Positions 17,480-24,099 of a stretch of DNA of 24,099 nucleotides are shown piece after piece. Made by a program: the position numbers and the translations under genes. The stretch's first letter is position 1; each line of letters starts with the position of its first letter. The notes below the pieces were generated by a model that was not told the DNA's origin, ran no database searches, and saw only the letters and a program-made list of their open reading frames with translations. Source of the stretch: Palsa-883 sp035696165 (GTDB lineage: Bacteria; Pseudomonadota; Alphaproteobacteria; Acetobacterales; Acetobacteraceae); assembly GCA_035696165.1 (NCBI GenBank), contig DASRQX010000358.1, forward strand, positions 1 through 24,099. Reading direction: 5' to 3'.

Positions 17480-18295
17480 ATGGCAATGAGCAAGGTCCGC
17501 ATGGCGGAACTCACCGGCGGCGAGGCGCGTGGCATCTATCCACGCAACCCCGTGATCCTGCTGCCGATGGGCAGCCACGAGGACCAGGGACCGCACGCGC
17601 CAATGGGCGACTACCTGTCCGCCGACGCCATCGCCGACCTGATCGCCCGACGCGCCGTGGAACGCGGAGTAGAAACGCTGATCGCGCCCCCCCTGCCGTT
17701 CGGCGGCGCCGACTATTTCGGCTCCATGCCCGGCGGCATCTCGCTCACCCAGCCCACTCTGCGCGCGGTGCTGTCCGACATGCTGGGCTGCCTGATCCGC
17801 CACGACCTGACGCGGCTGATCGTGATCAACGGACATGGCGGCAACGTCCAGGCGATCCACGATGCCACCCAGCCGTTCTGGGTGCAGCGTCAGATCCTGA
17901 TCCCCAGCTTCTACCTATGGCGCGTCGGCTACGGCCTGCTGCCCGGCATCGTCGGCGACGAGAAGGCCAAGCTCGTTTCCGGCCACGGCGCCGACCCGCT
18001 GACCAGCGTCGCGATGCACCTGTTCCCGCACCTGATGCGCCCCGACCTGACGCCCGACCCGGAACCGCTGCAGCAAGTCATGGGCATGTCCGCCACCGCG
18101 TTCGGTGTGGCCCGGTTCGAGGGCGCAGAGATCGCCGTCCCGGTCGAGTATCACGAGATTGCGCCGCAGGGCGTGCGGGCCGGGGATCCGCGGCTGTGCT
18201 CGTCGGAGACCGGCGCCAGGCTGGTCGAGCAGCTCACCGAGCTCGGCGCCCGCTTCGTCGCCCACTACGCGCGGCACAATCCAGCCACACGCTGA
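17480..18295 (+). CDS. Creatininase family amidohydrolase
   Basis: A 271-residue metal-dependent amidohydrolase of the creatininase superfamily (creatininase, MftE, FAPy deformylase and relatives). The metal-site motif is 'GSHEDQGPHAPMGDYLSADA' (Glu34, His39, Asp44), the second is 'LIVINGHGGNVQA' (His119), and the third region has 'LCSSETGARLVEQL'. Classic members have GSTEQHGPHLP; the EDQG variant replaces the first His with Gln, which I believe marks a subfamily rather than a defect. It is cytoplasmic with no signal peptide. The substrate is unknown. The start could be ATG 17480 or ATG 17486; GGAAAGG at 17470-17476 is better spaced for 17486. It lies 11 bases after the Uma2-type gene, but no functional link is evident. 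Confidence 0.9.
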   Translation: MAMSKVRMAELTGGEARGIYPRNPVILLPMGSHEDQGPHAPMGDYLSADAIADLIARRAVERGVETLIAPPLPFGGADYFGSMPGGISLTQPTLRAVLSDMLGCLIRHDLTRLIVINGHGGNVQAIHDATQPFWVQRQILIPSFYLWRVGYGLLPGIVGDEKAKLVSGHGADPLTSVAMHLFPHLMRPDLTPDPEPLQQVMGMSATAFGVARFEGAEIAVPVEYHEIAPQGVRAGDPRLCSSETGARLVEQLTELGARFVAHYARHNPATR

Positions 18296-18302
18296 GGGCC
18301 TT

Positions 18303-18380
18303 GGCTTCGAGCGAGTGCCAATTTATCTGGTGCTCGATAACACAAAAATATATCGAGACTCACTCATAGATAACGTGCAG
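18303..18380 (+). pseudogene. Possible short transposase remnant (IS630-like DDE motif)
   Basis: This short, AT-rich stretch between convergent genes encodes 'VPIYLVLDNTKIYRDS', which resembles the second-Asp region of IS630-type transposases (PxxLVLDNxxxHxS). The expected His is Tyr, and nothing recognisable flanks it. The base composition differs strongly from the genes on both sides. It is too short for a firm call. Confidence 0.25.
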
Positions 18381-18422
18381 CAGGCCTGGGGCGCGACCCG
18401 CAACGCAATCCGCATTGCCGCG

Positions 18423-19403
18423 TCAATAGCCGCGCGCGGTGTCGAACACGTTGGGCATCGGCAGCCCGTCCCGCAACGCACGCAAATTCTCGAAGAACAG
18501 ATCCAGGCTCAACGCGTTGTAGCTGGCGGGTTCGTCCACCGAGCTGTGCGGCGAGATGATCACGTTCGGCGTGGTCCACAGCCGATGCCCATCCGGCAGC
18601 GGCTCCGGCGTGAACACGTCGAGCACCGCGCCGGACAGGTGCCCGCTGTCCAGCAGGTCGCAGAGCGCGTCCTGGTCGACCAGCCCGCCCCGGCCGATAT
18701 TCACCACTCCGGCGCCGCGCGGCAGCAACGCCAGCCGCCGGCGGTCCAGCAGCCCCTGCGTAGCCGGGGTCAGCGGGCAGGCCAGCACAAGGTAGATGGT
18801 TGTCGGCAGCACCCGCTCCAGCTCGGCGGCGGTAACCACCTCATCGCAGTCCGGATGCGGCGCTGCCACGGTGCGCACGCCGGTGACGTGCAGGCCGAAC
18901 TTGCGCCCCCAGCTTGCGATCGGTGCCCCCAGTCCGCCCAGCCCGATCACGGTCAGGCGCTTGCCGCTCACTGTGGTACCCCATTGCTTCCGCCACGTTC
19001 CCGCGCGCTGGTTGGTCACCAGCGTCGGCACCTGGTTGGCCAGCATCAGCACCGACATGATGCCGAACTCGCCCGCCTTCCGTGAATGCGTGCCGCTGTT
19101 GTTGAGCAGCGCGACATTGCGCGGCAGCCAGTCGTACGGCGCAAGTTTCTCAAGCCCGGCGCTGGTCACGTAGATCAGCCGCAATCGCGGCGCACGGCAG
19201 GGGAACAGCCGCATCATGACGCCGAGTTCCGTGATCAGGGCCTCGGCGTCCTCCATGCTGGCGGCGAAGTCGTCGTCGGTGTCGCCGAGCGTGACTTCGT
19301 GGCCACGGGCGATGTCACCGGCGCGGGCGGCGGCGGCGTCCCACTGCTGGTGCGAGAACAGGAACAGCGGGTCGTCGTTGGGATTCTGGATATGGATGCG
19401 CAT
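18423..19403 (-). CDS. D-2-hydroxyacid dehydrogenase (NAD(P)-dependent)
   Basis: A 326-residue member of the D-isomer 2-hydroxyacid dehydrogenase family, which interconverts 2-oxo acids and D-2-hydroxy acids. The nucleotide-binding loop is 'LTVIGLGGLGAPIASWGRKF' (about residues 150-169), of the GxGxxG type. The catalytic residues fit by position: Arg238 in 'VVNIGRGGLVDQDAL', Glu267 in 'DVFTPEPLPDGH' and His286 in 'VIISPHSSVDEP'. The catalytic-domain part 'LRLIYVTSAGLEKL' is also typical. Length is normal. The substrate is not predictable; the group includes glyoxylate/hydroxypyruvate reductases. The start is ATG ending at 19403. The divergent pseudouridine synthase starts 39 bases away, so the two promoters must overlap or lie within the genes. 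Confidence 0.93.
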   Translation of the reverse strand: MRIHIQNPNDDPLFLFSHQQWDAAAARAGDIARGHEVTLGDTDDDFAASMEDAEALITELGVMMRLFPCRAPRLRLIYVTSAGLEKLAPYDWLPRNVALLNNSGTHSRKAGEFGIMSVLMLANQVPTLVTNQRAGTWRKQWGTTVSGKRLTVIGLGGLGAPIASWGRKFGLHVTGVRTVAAPHPDCDEVVTAAELERVLPTTIYLVLACPLTPATQGLLDRRRLALLPRGAGVVNIGRGGLVDQDALCDLLDSGHLSGAVLDVFTPEPLPDGHRLWTTPNVIISPHSSVDEPASYNALSLDLFFENLRALRDGLPMPNVFDTARGY

Positions 19404-19442
19404 GATGCAGCGCAGCGTGCAACATTGTGGAGACGTTTGGTA

Positions 19443-20108
19443 GTGCCAGAATCACCGCCAGCATTGCCGCCGGTCCTGTTCCGCGATGACCGGTTCGTCG
19501 TGTTGGACAAACCGGCGGGCCTACCGGTGCATCCCGGGCCGCGCGGCGGGATCAGCGTGGAGGATTGGTTTCCCCTCCTGTCGCACCGCAAGAACGGGCC
19601 ATGGCTGGCGCATCGGCTGGACACCGATACCGCGGGATGTCTGGTCGTGGCGCTGCGCCGAGCGGCGCTGCTGGAGGCGCAGACGGCCTTCGCCAACGGA
19701 CGTGTGAGGAAGACCTACTGGGCGGTAGTGCGGGGCGCCCCGGCGCGAGCCGCCGGGACGATTGAGACGGCGCTGCGACGGGTCAGCTCGACGCGCGGCT
19801 GGCGAATGGAGGCGGACGCACGCGGGCAAGTGGCGGTGACCGACTGGCGGCTCCGCGGCCGCGATGCGGAAATCGCCTGGCTAGAGCTGTTTCCCCGTAC
19901 TGGGAGGACGCACCAGGTGCGGGTGCATTGCGCCCTGCTCGGGTGCCCGGTGCTGGGCGATCCGATCTATGGAGGCGCCCCGATCTACGACCGCGGTGAG
20001 CGGCTACACCTGCTGGCGCGGGCGATCGAGTTGCCGATGAACCCGCCAGTCGCCGCGACGGCCGAGCCACCGGGGCATATGCGAGCAGCGCTGGTTCGTT
20101 GCGGCTGA
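19443..20108 (+). CDS. RluA family pseudouridine synthase
   Basis: A 221-residue pseudouridine synthase of the RluA/RluC/RluD group, which isomerises uridine in rRNA or tRNA. The catalytic Asp60 is in 'LAHRLDTDTAGCLVVAL', the HRLDxxTSG motif with Ala for Ser. Other family blocks are 'FRDDRFVVLDKPAGLPVHPG', 'VRKTYWAVVRGAP', 'LELFPRTGRTHQVRVHCALL' and 'GCPVLGDPIYGG'. There is no S4 domain, so it is the short RluA-like form; which RNA position it modifies cannot be decided. The start is most likely GTG 19443 (GGAG at 19429-19432), with TTG 19437 as an alternative; the open frame extends upstream to 19086 but that part is the antisense of the dehydrogenase. Confidence 0.92.
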   Translation: MPESPPALPPVLFRDDRFVVLDKPAGLPVHPGPRGGISVEDWFPLLSHRKNGPWLAHRLDTDTAGCLVVALRRAALLEAQTAFANGRVRKTYWAVVRGAPARAAGTIETALRRVSSTRGWRMEADARGQVAVTDWRLRGRDAEIAWLELFPRTGRTHQVRVHCALLGCPVLGDPIYGGAPIYDRGERLHLLARAIELPMNPPVAATAEPPGHMRAALVRCG

Positions 20109-20201
20109 AACCGGAACCGGTACGCCATGACCGATCCGGCGCCTCACATGTCATGCCATTGATGCCGCGCTGACGCGAAAGGCCGCCCCGCTCACTGCGT
20201 C

Positions 20202-20564
20202 TCTCCAACGGCGGCACGAATTGTGATGGTGCATACCGACCCAGACTTTGGTGTTGCGACTGCTGTGATCCTGGCGGTAGCCGGATATCACGTGGGCCGG
20301 GCATCACGTGGTCATTATTGTTGATCCGATGATGGCGCTGGACGCGCTGGAAGCCGACCACAACCCCATCGGGCTTTTGATCAGCGCATGCGATTTCCGC
20401 AAGGGAAACCGAACGGCGTTGCCCTGGCTCGGATGGTGCGCGTTAAACGTCCCTATATTCAGGTAGTATTCACGGGGCTACCGGATTTGGCGCCCTTGGC
20501 AAATGGTCTGGGCGAGTTTCTGTCGGCCCCCGGTCACTGTATCTGGTGTCGTTGCGAGAGTTAA
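20202..20564 (+). pseudogene. Decayed response-regulator receiver (CheY-like) domain
   Basis: Three frame segments together resemble a receiver domain. Frame 3 encodes 'ARIVMVHTDPDFGVATAVIL' and 'AVAGYHVGRASRG', like the first beta strand and acidic pocket of a receiver, ending at TGA 20322-20324. Frame 1 (from about 20308) encodes 'MMALDALEADHNPIGLLISA', the strand that carries the phospho-acceptor; the Asp position reads Ser/Ala/Cys here. Frame 3 again (from 20403) encodes 'NGVALARMVRVKRPYIQVVF' and 'TGLPDLAPLANGLGEFL', ending at TAA 20562-20564. At least two frameshifts separate them. A start would be GTG 20223 or ATG 20226, with coding-like sequence from about 20202. It is followed within 10 bases by a transposase remnant. 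The family call is by pattern and is moderate. Confidence 0.55.
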
Positions 20565-20571
20565 GCGACTG

Positions 20572-20820
20572 CTACTGGATAGAAACCAACACTTGGCGCC
20601 CTCTTTTGACGGCGGCGATGATTTTATCGGGTTACTTGGTTCCTTCGGAAGGGGCGCGGGTCCGCGTTGGTCTCGGTGAGGAATCATTCGATTGCGGCTT
20701 GAAGTTCGACGAAAGATTGGAAGACACCACGCTTGAGCTGTTACCTGTCAGCTTGGCGAAGAAGCCCTCGACGGCATTGAGCCAAGAAGCGGAGGGAGCG
20801 GTGAAGTAAAACGTCCAGCG
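20572..20820 (-). pseudogene. C-terminal remnant of an IS630-family transposase
   Basis: The minus strand encodes, across changing frames, the familiar IS630 tail: 'RWTFYFTAPSASWLNAVEGF' and 'FAKLT', then 'LKRGVFQSFVELQAAIE' and 'FLTETNADPRPF', then 'PDKIIAAVKRGRQVLVSIQ' ending at TAG 20572-20574. In-frame stops (for example after KLTR and AAIE) and frameshifts make it dead. The conserved sequence begins abruptly next to the left end of the neighbouring insertion sequence, as if that element had landed in it; the N-terminal part of this transposase was not found beyond the element's other end. Confidence 0.75.
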
Positions 20821-20835
20821 ATTCTAAATTGAGGG

Positions 20836-22240
20836 TTCGCGGTTATTTTCGGGATTTCGGCTCCTTATCTCGGGTAGGTCACGTGCGGGACGGGATACCC
20901 GTCTGCTCAAGGTGGCCGGATGGCGGCCGCGGCGATGGATTGAAGCAGGTGGTCCCGGTGCTGGAAGACCACGTAGGTGGTGATGGTCCGCAAATGCTCG
21001 AAGAAGTGGTATTTGGGGCCACGCGCGATGACAGCGGCTCGCCAGGCAAGAACGGCGAGATAAGCGGCGGTATGGAAGGCAAAGGCCAGCGGGTTGAGGG
21101 CGACGAGGACATTGGCGAGGTCTCTTTGCGATGCCCGAAGTTGCGCTCGAGGTTGTATCCGCCGGTCTTGAGGACGTTGAAGGTCTCGTTCTCTATCTTC
21201 CTGCGCGCCCGCCCGCAGGCGGCCAATTCGGCCACGGTGTCCGCCGAGACCGCGAGATCTGTGACGAAGCTGTTGTGGTAGGTCCGCTTTCCCTTGTCGT
21301 GGAAGATTTCGATGGAGAACCAGGTGACCGCTATGGCATCCGCGGTGGCGCGCAACGGCACCGCCGTGAACCAGCGGTAGACGGTTGTGGTGTGCTTGCC
21401 TCGTTCGCAGATGGTCTGGCGATGCCCTTGCAGTTCGGTGCCATGGAGATATTCGGTGATGGTCTGATGGGAAGCCGGCTTGCAGGCAAGGATGAAGCTG
21501 CCGCCGGCGTCTTGGATGGCGGCAACGATAGGCTGGCAGGCAAACAGGTCGTCACCAAGATAAACCGGCCGAAGATGGCCGACCGCGGCGCTGTGCCGGG
21601 CCAGCCAGCGCTTCGCGGCGTTGCGTTCACAGTCCTGCGTCTCCGCCCCGTCCCGCGGCACGATGAACTCCGGCGGCAGGGTCGAACCTGCTTGTGACCT
21701 GGAGCGACCAGGGTAGCTCCCAGGAAAGTGTGGAAGTATTCCGTGCCGCCATCTGAACGGCGCCGTGTCGGGCACTGCCTGCATTTGATCTTGCGCGAGC
21801 AGAAGTGCTCGGTCCCGTCCAGTGCGATCAGCACCCGCCCGTTCAGGCATTGGAACGGCGTCAGCGGCCCGGCTGCCTCGATCGCCTTGAAGAACAGCCC
21901 GTCGAACGCGGCTGGGGAAGCGCCGTGCAGCATCAGGCGGATGTCGTTGTCGGAGGGGATCGCGGACATGCCGAAGAGTGTTTCGCAGTTTGACCGGGCG
22001 TATCCCTCGGCCAGCGTCCGCTGATGGGCCAGGAACGACGGACTGCCCATGAAGAAGATCGAGAATGCCGACAGGCCAATGTCCGCCATCGTGTAGTCGT
22101 CGTCACGGCGCGGCCCTTTGCGCTTGTCCGGCAGACCGGCGCAGACCCCTTTCAGTTCCGCTATCGGTTCATCAACGAGGCTCACCCGGCCGTGGAATCA
22201 AGGATCGAGTCCGGGCACAAGCGAGAATGACCGCATAGCG
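20836..22240 (-). mobile_element. Insertion sequence of IS4/ISNCY-like type, about 1.4 kb
   Basis: A single-transposase element surrounds the frameshifted DDE transposase gene at 20907-22185. Candidate terminal inverted repeats are GCGGTTATTTTCG at 20839-20851 and its near complement CGAGAATGACCGC at 22222-22234 (11 of 13 match). The boundaries are approximate, and no target-site duplication could be read with confidence. The left end abuts an IS630 remnant and the right end is close to a truncated LysR gene. Confidence 0.6.
20907..22185 (-). pseudogene. DDE transposase with two frameshifts
   Basis: A transposase of about 425 residues read from GTG 22185 to TGA 20907-20909 in three segments. 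Segment 1 (22185 to about 21678) has 'ADIGLSAFSIFFMGSPSFLA' and 'VLIALDGTEHFCSRKIKCRQ' (first Asp, codon 21817-21819). Segment 2 (to about 21127) has 'TLPPEFIVPRDGAETQDCER', 'RPVYLGDDLFACQPIV' (second Asp) and 'CGRARRKIENETFNVLKTGG' (Glu). Segment 3 has 'DLANVLVALNPLAFAFHTAA' and 'HFFEHLRTITTYVVF'. The first junction is explained by loss of one C in a C-run (about 21675), the second by loss of one base near 21125. The catalytic DDE set and the full length are otherwise intact, so decay is recent, or the frameshifts are sequencing errors. The family is IS4/ISNCY-like by motif memory. Confidence 0.85.
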
Positions 22241-22394
22241 TGGGACGACGAGAAGACATCCACAACCTGTGGCATTTTGGACCCGGTCCAACGCGGTGCA
22301 GGCCACCACCGACGCCTCACGCGGCATCGTTCGAGCTAACTACAAATGCGACTCATTCGTATTGAGGACCGCTGCGGCCGCGGACACGGAGTTG

Positions 22395-22742
22395 TCGATC
22401 CAGCGTGTGGCGGATATACTGCATGTTGCCATTGGCTCGACTTGGGACGACATCCGCGATGATTTCATCGACGAGGCGCTGAACCAGCGTGGACTGGCGC
22501 GCAAGGTCCGTAAACGTGCGCCGTTCAATTCGATCGTGCTGATGTTGGTGGGTTCGAACCGGCCGGCGGTCGCGCCAGGCTGTCTCGCGAACGATCTGGC
22601 GCGCATGTGTCCGCGCGTCGTGAAGGAACTGCCATCCCCCACGCCGCGCACCGCGCTGTCGATGAACTGGCATCGTCGATTGGACAACCATCAAGCGCGG
22701 CGCTGGCCGCGCGACATAGTCAGTGCCTTGGCTCAGACCTGA
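22395..22742 (+). pseudogene. C-terminal fragment of a LysR-type transcriptional regulator
   Basis: The open frame ending at TGA 22740-22742 carries 'ILHVAIGSTWDDIRDDFIDE' and 'ALNQRGLARKVRKRAPFNS', then 'IVLMLVGSNRPAVAPGCLAN' and 'MNWHRRLDNHQARRWPRDIV'. This order matches the last part of LysR effector domains of the NodD/PcpR-like group: DxALxxxGLxRxVxxxVPxF, then the SDL..LP segment, then LxWHPRxDxDPAHRWLR. The helix-turn-helix and the first half of the effector domain are missing. The peptide upstream of about 22395 (from 22269) looks unrelated. It is next to the 3' end of the enoyl-CoA hydratase gene, which it may once have regulated. The call is by pattern; homology is not proven. Confidence 0.5.
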
Positions 22743-22867
22743 CAGCCGCCCAGACTCGACCACCGCCCGGGCCGATCGTCGTTGGCCGCCCCTTGCGTTG
22801 CCGACCAGCGGCAGAGATGTGCTCCGCGTGCGGCACCCGGCTCGGCAAGGTCCCCGGCTCGGCAAGA

Positions 22868-23602
22868 TCAGCGTCCGGTAAAACGCGGGTTGCGCCGCTC
22901 CTTGTGGGCGCGGATCCCTTCCTGCATGTCCGCGCTGGCCCGCACCCGCCCGATCGTCTGGCTGGTCGCCACCATCCGCTCGATGGGTCCCACTGGTAGC
23001 ACCTCGCTGACCAACCGCTTCAGCGCGCCGATCACCAGCGGCGCGGAGTCCAACAACTCCTCCGCCATCGCCAACGCCTCGGCCTCGTGCTGGCCGTTCG
23101 GCACCACACGGTTGACGAAGCCCACCTCGTAGGCCCGGCGTGCCGACACCTTCGAGGCCAGCAGCATGATCTCCATCGCCAGCTTGTGCGGCATGCGGGA
23201 GACCAGCGAACTGATCATCCCGGCGGTCACGCCAAGCTTCGCTTCCGGGTAGTAGAAGACGGTGTCCTCGGTCGACACCATCAGGTCGCACATCATCACC
23301 ATCACCACACCACCCCCGACGCACCAGCCCGAGGTCACGGCGATGACCGGCTTGTCGGTGCGAAAGCCGACGCCCGGGATCGCGCGCCACAGCTCGGGCA
23401 GGTCGGTCACGTCGGCGCCCGAGGTGAACGCGCGATCACCCACCGCGCTCAGGATCGCCACGCGTTGGTCGGACGCGTCGAATGCCTGGAATGCTTGCTG
23501 CAGCGCCACCGCAACGCCACTGGAGATGGCGTTGAGCTTTTCCGGCCGGTTGATCCGGATGATCGAGATCAGGCCCTTCTGTTCCACCGTCACGACGCTC
23601 AT
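22868..23602 (-). CDS. Enoyl-CoA hydratase/isomerase (crotonase family)
   Basis: A 244-residue crotonase-fold protein acting on an acyl-CoA thioester. It opens 'VTVEQKGLISIIRINRPEKL' with 'NAIS', has the first oxyanion-hole segment 'FTSGADVTDLPE' (about residues 59-70), the second 'GWCVGGGVVMVMMCDLMVS' (Gly96-98) and the 'FYYPEAKLGVTAGMISSLV' segment with Glu120. The C-terminus ends 'QEGIRAHKERRNPRFTGR', typical of the family. Whether it is a hydratase, isomerase or another crotonase cannot be decided. The start is ATG ending at 23602, or GTG ending at 23608, which is better spaced from AGGAGG on this strand. It is divergent from the thioesterase, with about 196 bases between the starts (23603-23798) that hold no gene. 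Confidence 0.93.
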   Translation of the reverse strand: MSVVTVEQKGLISIIRINRPEKLNAISSGVAVALQQAFQAFDASDQRVAILSAVGDRAFTSGADVTDLPELWRAIPGVGFRTDKPVIAVTSGWCVGGGVVMVMMCDLMVSTEDTVFYYPEAKLGVTAGMISSLVSRMPHKLAMEIMLLASKVSARRAYEVGFVNRVVPNGQHEAEALAMAEELLDSAPLVIGALKRLVSEVLPVGPIERMVATSQTIGRVRASADMQEGIRAHKERRNPRFTGR

Positions 23603-23798
23603 CGGCACGTTTTCCTCCTCTCCAGCCGGCTGGGGACGTGACACAAGCCAGAAGCCGCCGCATCTGTCACCTCCCCACGCCGGATATGCTTGACCGCGGG
23701 GTACCGGCGCGCGGGATCCCGGTAGGCAGCGACAAGTGGGGCACCGGCGGCGTTAACCTTGCCGCACCACCGGATGATGGGCCACTCTGCCGCCTGGA

Positions 23799-24099
23799 AT
23801 GAGCGAGTTCGTGCACCAGCTGCCTTTCGGGGAACTACTCGGCATCCGCGTGACGGAAACCACGACCGATCGGGTCGTCGCCGAGATGGAGGTGCGCCCG
23901 GAGCTGTGTACCAGCCCCGCCGTGCTGCATGGCGGGGCGGTGATGGCGTTTGCCGACGCACTGGGTGCGCTCGGCACATTCGCCAACCTTCCGCAGGGCG
24001 CCGGCACGACGACGATCGAGAGCAAGACAAACTTCATCCGCCCGTCCGCGGTCGGGACGGCGGTGTTCGGCATCGCGACACCGATGCATCGCGGCCGCC
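23799..24099 (+). CDS. PaaI-type hotdog thioesterase (3' partial)
   Basis: From ATG 23799 the frame is open to the window end, giving 100 residues. 'VLHGGAVMAFADALGALGTF' contains the hotdog-fold HGG motif (residues 44-46) and Asp53 at the position of the catalytic acid in PaaI-type acyl-CoA thioesterases (HGGxxxxLADxA). It is followed by 'TTIESKTNFIRPSAVGTAVF', also typical. Members hydrolyse acyl- or aryl-acyl-CoA thioesters in the cytoplasm. The usual length is about 130-145 residues, so about 30-45 are missing. It is divergently arranged with the enoyl-CoA hydratase, a fitting acyl-CoA neighbour. Confidence 0.88.
   Translation, partial: MSEFVHQLPFGELLGIRVTETTTDRVVAEMEVRPELCTSPAVLHGGAVMAFADALGALGTFANLPQGAGTTTIESKTNFIRPSAVGTAVFGIATPMHRGR

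Noticed and set aside
20546..20809. An 87-codon plus-strand frame
   Set aside because: It is antisense to the IS630 transposase tail, whose conserved motifs are on the minus strand.
20829..21697. Plus-strand open frames of 150 and 188 codons
   Set aside because: They are antisense to the DDE transposase, which has clear catalytic motifs.
22353..23390. A 345-codon minus-strand frame
   Set aside because: It overlaps the enoyl-CoA hydratase out of frame and the LysR fragment antisense; the composition is of shadow type.

Overview
This window is GC-rich, double-stranded bacterial chromosome (roughly two thirds G+C by eye) with the gene style of an alphaproteobacterium. The non-ATG starts, the CocE/creatininase/Rieske/VOC accessory enzymes and the gcvTHP layout suggest Acetobacteraceae or another Rhodospirillales. 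That assignment is an inference from style; there is no rRNA or marker gene to prove it. No tRNA, rRNA, CRISPR array, phage module or replication origin was seen.

Layout. 1-1538: the 3' end of an unknown gene, then an unknown gene split by an in-frame amber codon and lacking a convincing start. 1786-5131: a UPF0158 protein, a CocE/NonD-type serine hydrolase, a palindromic intergenic repeat, and a PPP-type metallophosphoesterase. 5183-9882: an accessory catabolic block. It holds a LysE-type exporter preceded by a strong minus-strand terminator-like hairpin, a decayed Rieske oxygenase start, a VOC protein with no stop codon, an HpaB-type flavin-dependent hydroxylase 23 bp ahead of an extradiol-dioxygenase-like VOC protein, a nested palindromic repeat, and a YfcG-like glutathione transferase. 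10109-15420: housekeeping, with rlmH facing away from a tandem glycine riboswitch that precedes gcvT-gcvH-gcvP, the glycine cleavage operon.

15470-16599: a foreign-looking, less GC-rich gene of a two-domain family (winged-helix-like N-terminus, Rossmann-type nucleotide-enzyme-like C-terminus), inactivated here by three frameshifts and one nonsense codon. 16872-20108: a Uma2-type nuclease homologue, a creatininase-family amidohydrolase, a D-2-hydroxyacid dehydrogenase, and, divergent from it, an RluA-type pseudouridine synthase. 20202-22742: a gene graveyard. It contains a decayed response-regulator receiver domain, the C-terminal end of an IS630 transposase, a complete but twice-frameshifted DDE insertion sequence (IS4/ISNCY-like), and the tail of a LysR regulator. 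22868-24099: an enoyl-CoA hydratase and, divergent from it, the start of a PaaI-type thioesterase cut by the window end.

How the genes work together. The riboswitch-gcvTHP unit is a glycine-sensing, glycine-degrading operon. The hydroxylase and ring-cleavage pair plausibly ortho-hydroxylates and then opens an aromatic ring, and the Rieske remnant next to it suggests the locus was once larger. The hydratase and thioesterase both act on acyl-CoA. No intact, clearly new system was found. The closest candidates are the broken two-domain gene at 15470-16599, which has features compatible with a defence or conflict effector, and the density of independent gene decay (at least seven broken genes in 24 kb).
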